From NCBI GenBank assembly GCA_003131365.1, contig PKVB01000053.1:1-5211 (forward strand): 5,211 nucleotides of DNA, written 5' to 3'. Shown here piece by piece: positions 1-5,211 of this stretch. The position numbers and the translations under genes are program-made. This DNA comes from Gemmatimonadota bacterium. Its GTDB lineage: Bacteria > Gemmatimonadota > Gemmatimonadetes > Gemmatimonadales > Gemmatimonadaceae. Every line of letters begins with the position of its first letter. The first letter of the stretch is position 1. Under the pieces are notes generated by a model. The model did not search any database. It had not been told where the DNA came from and saw nothing but the letters and a program-made list of their open reading frames with translations.

Positions 1-1296
1 CGTGCGCCCTTCCATGCTGACGGCCGGGAAGATGAAGCGCGCGGCGATCGACGCGAGCACGAAGCCCGCGAGCACGAGGTTGAGGAAGGGCACCACGTTG
101 ATCAGGAAGAGCGTGACGCCCTCGCCCTTCAGCGGCAGGAACTTGATGTTGAACACGTAGACGACGACGAGCACGGTCAACAGGATCAGCTGCGACCATT
201 GAGTCGTGTCGCGGAAGAAGAGGCGCATCTCCTTGAGCACCAGCTCGCGTCGCATAACTCCCCACGGCGTGAGCATGCGGGCCACCAAGCGGCCGAACGT
301 CCCCTGTCGCACCCACCGCTGGCCGCTCTCCTGCGATTTGCTGAAGCCGCGCGCGTATAGCCAGCGATGCAGCACCGCTCCAAAGACCACCGCAACCGCG
401 GCCGTCGACCAGAGCAGGTAGAAGTTCAGTATCTCGGGATCGTTTCTGAGCCAGGTCATGATCCCCTGCGCCACCCACTCGCTTGGCATCCAGGAAGACG
501 TCGGCGTCCGGAGCACGGAGATGAACTCCACGAGTGAGCGGAATCCTTCGGGGCGCGCGAGTCTCTCGGGGCGGACGAGGCGGAACAACAGCACGACTCC
601 CGCCGCCGCCAGCACGGCGATGACGCTCAGAATGTCGCGCGTCCGCCGTGCCGGGAAAATGTTGACGAGAATGAGCGTCACCGAGCTCCCGATCGCCCCC
701 GGAATGAAAAGGAAGGGCAGCACCGCCGCGATCGCCACGAATGGATAGAGAAATCCACCTTGGTAAATGATTCCGTACGCCGTAAGCACCGGCGTTGCCA
801 CGAGCACCACCATCCAGCTCGAGTGCGCCGTCGTCTCCAGCAGTTTCGCTCCGTAGAGTCGGAGCCAGTCGACCGGCGCGGCGACTAAGAGATCGAGATC
901 CTTGGCCAGAAAAAAGCTCGAGAGCGCGGTGACGACGTTTGACAGAATGAGAATGCCGAACAGGCTCACGAACATGAGTCCGAGCAGCTTGGCCGCGAGC
1001 AGCGCGCCGATCTCGGGGATGCCGCGGAAATACTTGAGCAGCCGATAGAACATTCCGAACACGAACAGCCAGAAGACCGCGCCGATCACGAGGAACAGGA
1101 TCAGCCTGCCCGATCTGCTCTCCGTCTTTCCGAGCGGGCGGGCCTTGATCGAGAGGAACTTGGGCGAGAGGACGTGCAGCAAAGTCGGCGAAGTCCGAAA
1201 CCGCGTGGTCAGCGGCGCGGCCGTAGCGGCCTGGCCAACCCCGCCAGGCGAGATGTTGACACCAACAACAGCCGGTGAACCGATTTCACTACGCAT
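1..1296 (-). CDS. ABC-2-type exporter permease, C-terminus cut by window edge
   Basis: This is a membrane subunit of an ABC exporter. The frame is open from the ATG at 1296 to base 1 (432 codons) with no stop, so the C-terminus lies outside the window. After a polar, Ala/Pro/Thr-rich N-terminal stretch (residues 1-60), hydrophobic segments lie at about 64-87, 98-130, 160-178, 183-214, 221-240, 291-313, 369-387 and 394-425. Two features seen in this type of permease are visible: a DLDLLVAAPV loop (133-142) after the second segment, and an amphipathic LVLKEMRLFFRDTTQW stretch (352-367) before a later segment. The sequence breaks off at FPAVSMEGRT. The gene starts 29 bases after the ATPase stop, so the two very likely form one exporter. 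The substrate is unknown. The start was chosen because a TGA lies upstream in frame and no ATG, GTG or TTG comes before 1296. A weak GGAC lies about 10 bases upstream. A later TTG at codon 39 would remove much of the poorly constrained N-terminus. Similarity to the large 'putative ATP-binding cassette' permeases (over 500 residues) is from memory. Confidence 0.88.
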   Translation of the reverse strand, partial: MRSEIGSPAVVGVNISPGGVGQAATAAPLTTRFRTSPTLLHVLSPKFLSIKARPLGKTESRSGRLILFLVIGAVFWLFVFGMFYRLLKYFRGIPEIGALLAAKLLGLMFVSLFGILILSNVVTALSSFFLAKDLDLLVAAPVDWLRLYGAKLLETTAHSSWMVVLVATPVLTAYGIIYQGGFLYPFVAIAAVLPFLFIPGAIGSSVTLILVNIFPARRTRDILSVIAVLAAAGVVLLFRLVRPERLARPEGFRSLVEFISVLRTPTSSWMPSEWVAQGIMTWLRNDPEILNFYLLWSTAAVAVVFGAVLHRWLYARGFSKSQESGQRWVRQGTFGRLVARMLTPWGVMRRELVLKEMRLFFRDTTQWSQLILLTVLVVVYVFNIKFLPLKGEGVTLFLINVVPFLNLVLAGFVLASIAARFIFPAVSMEGRT

Positions 1297-1325
1297 TGAG
1301 ACCGTCCACTGAACTATTTCTGCGG

Positions 1326-2081
1326 CTATGCATCGAGAACTTCCATCGCATCGCGCGCCGCGCGCTCACCGGTGAGCTTGAGGAATATCTCCTCGAGCCC
1401 TCCGCCACCCGTGGCTTCGTCGCGCAAATCCTGGATCGTGCCGACACTACGGATTTTGCCCTGCTGAATGATCGCAATGCGATCGCACAGCGTCTCTGCG
1501 ACTTCCAGAGTGTGGGTGGACATCATGATGGTGTGGCCGCGCTTCACGTACTCACGGAACAGATCCTTGAGAATTCGCGTCGCCTTCGGATCGAGGCCGA
1601 TCATCGGCTCGTCGACCACGATCACTTCCGGTCGGTGAATGAACGCGCTCGAGATGATCAGCTTCTGCCGCATCCCGTGGCTGTAGCTCTCGACCAGCTC
1701 GTCGGCCCATTCCTCGAGATCGAACAGCGCCATCAGCTCGCGACCGCGGTGCTCGACCTTGTCGCCATCTTGTCCGTACAAGCCAGCAACGAAGCGGAGA
1801 AACTCGGCCCCGGTCAACTTTTCGTAGATGAACGGGCGGTCGGGAATGAAGCCCAGCTTTGATTTCGCGGCGAGCGGATCCTGAGCGAGATCGATTCCCG
1901 CGAGATGGATACTGCCCGACGTCGGCTGGAGAATTCCCGCGATCATGCGAAGCGTCGTAGTCTTGCCCGCGCCATTGGGGCCCAGGAATCCGAACAGCTC
2001 GCCGTCGGGAACGGACAGATCAATGGAATCAACGGCTGTGAACGAGCCGTATTTCTTGGTGAGGCTTCTCAGTTCTATCAT
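1326..2081 (-). CDS. ABC transporter ATP-binding protein (ABC-2 exporter type)
   Basis: This is the cytoplasmic nucleotide-binding subunit that hydrolyses ATP to power the adjacent permease. At 251 residues it is a full-length single ABC domain with a short C-terminal tail. In order it shows an aromatic A-loop Tyr (Y11), Walker A GPNGAGKTT (34-42), a Q-loop region IPDRPFIYEKLTG (79-91), signature YSHGMRQK (133-140), Walker B VIVVDEP with catalytic Glu158 (153-159), D-loop GLDP (162-165) and switch His190 in STHTLEVAE. The Q-loop position carries Asp81 rather than Gln. From memory this is common in exporter ATPases paired with large ABC-2 permeases and does not suggest inactivity. The signature is SHGMR rather than the canonical LSGGQ, also typical of this branch. 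The ATG start overlaps the upstream gene's stop as ATGA, implying translational coupling. No Shine-Dalgarno sequence precedes it. The permease follows 29 bases after the TAG stop. Family and role are confident; the exported substrate is not known. Confidence 0.96.
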   Translation of the reverse strand: MIELRSLTKKYGSFTAVDSIDLSVPDGELFGFLGPNGAGKTTTLRMIAGILQPTSGSIHLAGIDLAQDPLAAKSKLGFIPDRPFIYEKLTGAEFLRFVAGLYGQDGDKVEHRGRELMALFDLEEWADELVESYSHGMRQKLIISSAFIHRPEVIVVDEPMIGLDPKATRILKDLFREYVKRGHTIMMSTHTLEVAETLCDRIAIIQQGKIRSVGTIQDLRDEATGGGGLEEIFLKLTGERAARDAMEVLDA

Positions 2082-2926
2082 TTGGCTTTTGCGTTCTTGA
2101 ATGCGATTTCGAAGGCGGTGCGGTAGGCAGAGAGACTGCCGGCCCGTGCTGCAACAATCCGCCCCTCGGAGTCAACCCATGTGGTGAGACCCTGGGGTGC
2201 TCCTTCAATGCGCCACGCGCGCACGGTGTCGCGGTGTGCCGGCGACCAATCTCCGGCCGCGTCCATCGCGGCGCTGTCCACGACCGTGAACAATGACTCC
2301 GCGCGGATCTCGAGCTCGGGACGGATCACGAGTCGAGTGGTCGGATCGAACACCGACAATGTCTGCTTTCGCCCGACGGTGTGCGGACCGCCCAGCATGA
2401 AGACGACCGGCGCGAGCGACGGGGTATACAGCGGTGGAATGAACGTGTAGTGAGCGGCCGGACGACCACCATTCTTCCTCGTTCCGGCGATGAAGAGCAG
2501 AGTGTCTTCCTGGATTGCGGCCTTGATCGAGAAGGGGCGCGTGGGGCGCGCGATATCGATTATCAAATCGTTGAGGCGGAATCCCCGCGTCAGTCTCGTC
2601 TGCCAGCGTGCCGAGGTCCGCTCGAGCGATTTCCCCGACGGATAGTCGCCGACGAAATACTCCTCGCTGACGAGCGAGTTGGCCGTTGTATCGAGGGCCG
2701 AAGATGCCGCGCCGATCTGCGTGCCATCGCGCTCAATGGTGTAGTAAAACGTCTCGGGCTGGAGCCTCAGCGCGACCTGCGCGAGCTGCTGCGCCTCGCT
2801 CACGTTGGCGTTGCGGCGGTGCATCATGGCGAGCCCGCCGAGCCAGAGGGCAACGACGAAAACCGCGAGCGCGGCGCGCGTCGATGTCATGAAGGGTTGT
2901 GTGCTGGAAGGCGCGGCGGGGCTCAC
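2078..2926 (-). CDS. Membrane-anchored extracytoplasmic protein of unknown function, coupled to the ABC exporter
   Basis: I cannot assign a function. The 282-residue product has one hydrophobic N-terminal segment at about residues 18-35 (after R17, before HRRN), either a signal anchor or an uncleaved signal sequence. There is no lipobox cysteine. The remaining roughly 245 residues are soluble, with alternating hydrophobic/polar strands suggesting a beta-rich fold exposed outside the membrane. Recognisable landmarks are FYYTIERDGTQIGAASS (60-76), a central FIPPLYTPSLAPVV stretch, RAESLFTVVDSAAMD, and a terminal TTWVDSEGRIVAAR followed by TAFEIAFKN. From memory, similar stretches occur in Gemmatimonadota proteins, some continuing into a transglutaminase-like domain that is absent here; this is unverified. 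The TGA stop overlaps the ATPase start (ATGA), so the protein is probably made together with the exporter. The start is uncertain. GTG at 2926 is the first conventional start after the cutA stop, but ATG at 2890 (M13) gives a more usual signal sequence. Neither has a well-spaced ribosome binding site. Confidence 0.85.
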   Translation of the reverse strand: MSPAAPSSTQPFMTSTRAALAVFVVALWLGGLAMMHRRNANVSEAQQLAQVALRLQPETFYYTIERDGTQIGAASSALDTTANSLVSEEYFVGDYPSGKSLERTSARWQTRLTRGFRLNDLIIDIARPTRPFSIKAAIQEDTLLFIAGTRKNGGRPAAHYTFIPPLYTPSLAPVVFMLGGPHTVGRKQTLSVFDPTTRLVIRPELEIRAESLFTVVDSAAMDAAGDWSPAHRDTVRAWRIEGAPQGLTTWVDSEGRIVAARAGSLSAYRTAFEIAFKNAKAK

Positions 2927-2934
2927 CCCTATAA

Positions 2935-2995
2935 GACGATCTAGACGATCGTTAGGCTCGACCGGCCTCAGGACGATTTAGACGATCGTGAGGCT
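2935..2995. repeat. Imperfect direct repeat (24 bases, 37-base period) duplicating the cutA 3' end
   Basis: Two 24-base copies lie at 2935-2958 and 2972-2995 and match at 22 of 24 positions (differences at 2941/2978 and 2953/2990). The right copy contains the last codons of cutA and its TAA; the left copy lies wholly in the gap before the next gene, where the equivalent triplet reads TAG. Each copy contains the 8-base palindrome ACGATCGT (2945-2952 and 2982-2989). Each also has an internal 9-base step, so GACGAT occurs four times, at 2935, 2944, 2972 and 2981. The likeliest origin is a short tandem duplication that has begun to diverge. A protein-binding site built from repeated half-sites is possible but unproven. 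No T-run follows, so this is not a recognisable intrinsic terminator. Confidence 0.8.
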
Positions 2996-3313
2996 GGTCT
3001 CGGCATTGATCCACCCAAGGTAGCGTTCGAGCCCGCCAGACACGGGGATTGTGAGGAGCTCGGGGACCTTGTAGGGGTGCAGCTCCTTGAAGGCTTTCTC
3101 GAGGCCGTGAATCGCACCGGAGCGGGTTTTGAGCATGACGACGACCTCAGTCTCGTCGGCGAGCTTGTCTTCCCAGCGGTAAAGCGACCTTGTACCGGGC
3201 AGAATCGTCCCGCACGCGACCAATCGCCGTTCGAGGAGCTGTTTGACGAACTTCGCGGCCTCGTCGGTGGTAGCAAGAGTGGTAAGAACGACGACGGCGT
3301 CGGTATGGCCCAC
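2978..3313 (-). CDS. cutA: CutA1 family divalent-cation tolerance protein
   Basis: This is a small trimeric, ferredoxin-like-fold protein of the CutA1 family. In E. coli it was linked genetically to copper and other divalent-cation tolerance, but the biochemical role of most members is unsettled. The 111-residue length is normal. Diagnostic family stretches are VVLTTLATTDEAAKFVKQLL (8-27), the LVACGTILPGTRSLYRWEDK block (31-50, with Cys34 and Tyr-Arg-Trp 45-47), EVVVMLKTR (56-64) and the HPYKVPELL block (79-87), ending with YLGWI (98-102). Most CutA proteins read ACVNI where this one reads ACGTI. The start is a GTG at 3313. It is the first usable start after an in-frame TAG at 3346-3344, and starting there gives a CutA of the right size; only a weak GGA lies upstream. 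The gene is the first of the leftward cluster and is divergent from ppk1. Its 3' end, including the stop, is imperfectly duplicated just downstream. Its frame continues open into the next gene after the single TAA. Confidence 0.95.
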   Translation of the reverse strand: MGHTDAVVVLTTLATTDEAAKFVKQLLERRLVACGTILPGTRSLYRWEDKLADETEVVVMLKTRSGAIHGLEKAFKELHPYKVPELLTIPVSGGLERYLGWINAETSLTIV

Positions 3314-3415
3314 GTAACGATTCCGAAAGAAGTTGATCAGAATCTAACGCTGAGTCCGTCTTTGAACGAACGTTAAACCCTGTGCGGCACGGCTCTAGCG
3401 CTGTCATCCGGTTAA
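3314..3415. promoter_or_regulatory. Divergent intergenic region between cutA and ppk1, presumed to hold both promoters
   Basis: This 102-base gap separates two genes transcribed away from each other, so both promoters are expected here. That is inferred from layout, not from clear motifs. It is locally more AT-rich on the cutA side. On the plus strand a TTGAAC (3362-3367) resembles a -35 element but has no matching -10 at 16-18 bases. On the minus strand TAGATT (about 3346-3341) resembles a -10 without a good -35. A palindromic AACGTT lies at 3369-3374. Neither flanking gene has a convincing Shine-Dalgarno sequence. No transcription start can be assigned from sequence. Confidence 0.4.
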
Positions 3416-5211
3416 ATGCCCGCCATCGACCCCTCCCTCTACATCAATCGTGAGCTTAGCTGGCTCGAGTTCAACGCCCGGGTTCTCCACGAGGCGTTCG
3501 ACCCCAGAACCCGGCTGCTCGAACGACTCAAGTTCCTCGCGATCTTCAGCACCAACCTCGACGAGTTCTACATGGTCCGGGTCGCGGGCCTGCGCCGCCA
3601 GATTGCCTCCGGAGTGCAGCACGTCCCGCCCGACGGGATGACGCCCGCTCAGCAGCTGGCCGCAATCATTGAGCGCGTCGCCGACCTGGTGGAGCAGCAG
3701 CGCAAGTGCCTGTACGACGTGTTGCTGCCCGAGCTTGGAGAACACGGAATCAAGATCGTTCGGATCGAAGAGCTCACGCCCGCCGAATGGCTCGTCGTAG
3801 ACCAGTTCTTCGAATCACAGGTCTTTCCGGTGCTCACACCTCTCGCGGTCGATCCCGGACACCCGTTCCCATACATCTCCAACCTTTCGCTCTCGCTCGC
3901 CGTTCAGGTTTTCGACCCGGCCACGGGCGCCACACGCTTTGCGCGCGTCAAGGTACCGAAGGTTCTCCCCCGGTGGATTCCCTTTGGCCGGCCGAATCAG
4001 TTCGTCCCGCTCGAGCGAGTGATTGGAGCCAATCTCGGCGCCCTTTTTCCCGGAATGGAGATTCGCGGCTTCAGCACGTTCCGCGTCACTCGATACTCCG
4101 ACCTGGAGCTCGCCCACTCGGACGAAGACGAAGACCTGCTCACGATAATCGAGGAACAGGTCTTCCAGCGGCGCTTCGCCGAGGTGGTTCGAGTCGAGGT
4201 GCAGAAAGGGACACCGCCGGACCTGCGTGAGCTTCTGCTCGGCGAGCTTCTGGAGGATCAGCCTCCGGAAATGCCCGCGCTGACCGAGGCGGATCTGGTC
4301 GAGACCGGACCGCTGCTCGACCTCAGTGATCTGATGTGGCTCGCGACAATGGAGATCCCCGACCTGCGGGATCCCCCATTCGTCCCTGCCACGCCCCCCG
4401 AGCTCAAGGACACGTCGCGTTCGATCTTTGACGCAATCCGCGAGCGGGACATCCTCCTCCATCACCCGTTCGACTCGTTCCAGTCTTCGGTCGAGCATTT
4501 CCTGACGTCGGCCGCGGTCGATCCGAACGTGCTCGCGATCAAGATGACGCTTTATCGCACGTCGGGCGATACGGCGATCGTGCGCGCTTTGACCGAAGCC
4601 GCTCAGCGCGGAAAGCAGGTTGCCGTCCTGATCGAGCTACAGGCCCGATTCGACGAAGTCAACAACATCACCTGGGCGCGCCAACTCGAAGGATTCGGAG
4701 TACACGTCGCCTACGGGCTGCCCGGTCTCAAGACGCACACGAAGACCGTTCTCGTAGTCCGGCGAGAGCCCGACGGAATTCGGCGGTACTCGCACATTGG
4801 GTCCGGCAACTACAACTCGAAAACGGCGCACGTCTACACGGACCTCGGCCTTCTCACGAGCAGCCCTTCGATCGGCGCGGATTTGACCGATCTCTTCAAC
4901 GCGCTCACCGGTTTTTCCCACCAGAGCGAGTACCGGAATTTGCTCGTGGCGCCGGCCAACATGCGGAGGCGGTTCACCGAGATGGTGGACAGAGAAGCGG
5001 ACAACGCCAGTGCAGGGAAGCCAGCGCGCATCATAGCCAAAATGAACGCGCTGGTGGATCCCGATATCATTCAACACCTCTATGAAGCTTCGCAGGCTGG
5101 CGTCGAGATCGATCTGATCGTGCGCGCAGCGTGCACGCTGCGCCCCGGCATTGCAGGCATCTCGGAAAACATCCGCGTGCGCTCGATCGTCGGCCGCTTC
5201 CTCGAACACAG
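3416..5211 (+). CDS. ppk1: Polyphosphate kinase 1, C-terminus cut by window edge
   Basis: PPK1 reversibly transfers the gamma-phosphate of ATP onto inorganic polyphosphate through a phosphohistidine intermediate. 598 codons plus two bases are present; full-length PPK1 is usually about 690-720 residues, so roughly the last 100 are outside. The N-terminal domain shows INRELSWLEFNARVL (10-24) and FSTNLDEFYMVRVAG (44-58), with Asn47 matching the nucleotide-contacting Asn of E. coli PPK. The middle domain includes FPVLTPLAVDPGHPFPYISN. The first catalytic domain carries LLHHPFDSF, LYRTSGD (Arg381), QARFDE (Arg411), the phospho-accepting His441 in GLKTHTK, and the HIGSGNYNSKTAHVYTD loop. The second begins around GVEIDLIVRAACTLRPGI and ends at FLEH, with His598 matching E. 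coli His592. All key residues visible are intact, so the enzyme should be active. The ATG start is secure: an in-frame TAA sits immediately before it (TAAATG) and no other start precedes the conserved N-terminus. No Shine-Dalgarno sequence is evident. Confidence 0.97.
   Translation, partial: MPAIDPSLYINRELSWLEFNARVLHEAFDPRTRLLERLKFLAIFSTNLDEFYMVRVAGLRRQIASGVQHVPPDGMTPAQQLAAIIERVADLVEQQRKCLYDVLLPELGEHGIKIVRIEELTPAEWLVVDQFFESQVFPVLTPLAVDPGHPFPYISNLSLSLAVQVFDPATGATRFARVKVPKVLPRWIPFGRPNQFVPLERVIGANLGALFPGMEIRGFSTFRVTRYSDLELAHSDEDEDLLTIIEEQVFQRRFAEVVRVEVQKGTPPDLRELLLGELLEDQPPEMPALTEADLVETGPLLDLSDLMWLATMEIPDLRDPPFVPATPPELKDTSRSIFDAIRERDILLHHPFDSFQSSVEHFLTSAAVDPNVLAIKMTLYRTSGDTAIVRALTEAAQRGKQVAVLIELQARFDEVNNITWARQLEGFGVHVAYGLPGLKTHTKTVLVVRREPDGIRRYSHIGSGNYNSKTAHVYTDLGLLTSSPSIGADLTDLFNALTGFSHQSEYRNLLVAPANMRRRFTEMVDREADNASAGKPARIIAKMNALVDPDIIQHLYEASQAGVEIDLIVRAACTLRPGIAGISENIRVRSIVGRFLEH

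Noticed and set aside
49..80. Repeated GCGAGCACGA near the left edge
   Set aside because: The two copies encode a Val-Leu-Ala type repeat within a hydrophobic membrane segment of the permease; codon bias explains it.
1275..1862. Plus-strand open frame of 195 codons opposite the ATPase
   Set aside because: It lies antisense to a clearly conserved ABC ATPase, has no recognisable domain, and is the sort of mirror frame common in GC-rich genes.
2381..2944. Plus-strand open frame of 187 codons opposite the unknown membrane-anchored gene
   Set aside because: The product is Arg/Glu-rich with no fold signal. The minus-strand frame has a proper membrane segment and a coupled stop/start with the ATPase, so the minus strand is the coding one.
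2927..2977. Possible terminator or promoter in the cutA/unknown gap (ACGATCGT palindromes; TTATAG next to the GTG)
   Set aside because: The palindromes are short, have no loop and no T-run, and the TTATAG has no -35 partner at 16-18 bases. The repeat is recorded, but no regulatory function is called.
3401..3407. CTGTCAT just before the ppk1 start, matching a Pho-box half-site
   Set aside because: No second half-site lies 11 bases either side, it sits only 9-15 bases before the start codon, and a 7-base match is weak. PhoB control of ppk1 cannot be claimed.
3815..4498. Minus-strand open frame of 227 codons inside ppk1
   Set aside because: It is a shadow of the conserved PPK1 coding strand; its translation is Arg/Glu/Val-rich and matches nothing recognisable.
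4637..5209. Minus-strand open frame of 190 codons opposite the PPK1 catalytic domain
   Set aside because: It overlaps the catalytic-histidine region of PPK1, whose plus-strand motifs are intact; the antisense frame is a by-product of codon bias.

Overview
The window comes from a high-GC bacterial chromosome (about 60% G+C by eye, with G/C-rich third codon positions). The gene content suggests a Gram-negative soil or environmental lineage. The permease and the membrane-anchored protein resemble, from memory only, proteins of Gemmatimonadota; this placement is tentative. The whole window is ordinary, densely packed coding DNA. I see no tRNA, rRNA, insertion sequence, phage gene or CRISPR array.

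Layout: a divergent pair of transcription units meets at about 3314-3415. To the left, on the minus strand, four genes run in the same direction with short gaps. They are cutA (3313-2978), a membrane-anchored protein of unknown function (2926-2078), an ABC-2-type exporter ATPase (2081-1326, overlapping the previous stop by 4 bases) and its multi-spanning permease (1296 to beyond base 1, C-terminus cut by the window). To the right, on the plus strand, polyphosphate kinase ppk1 starts at 3416 and runs off the window end after 598 codons, just past its second conserved histidine.

How they fit together: the ATPase and permease should form one exporter, with the ATPase dimer in the cytoplasm driving the membrane subunit; the substrate cannot be read from sequence. 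The unknown protein is translationally coupled to the ATPase (ATGA overlap) and is mostly outside the cytoplasmic membrane, so it is a plausible accessory partner. cutA heads the cluster, and may share a transcript or simply be adjacent. PPK1 makes polyphosphate from ATP and is probably a separate unit.

The main non-routine points are four. There is a 24-base imperfect direct repeat (37-base period) that duplicates the 3' end and stop codon of cutA in the cutA/unknown gap. cutA and the unknown gene share a reading frame separated by one stop codon and 17 open codons. The unknown protein is coupled to the exporter. Good Shine-Dalgarno sequences are generally absent. I found no convincing new defence, mobile or RNA system.
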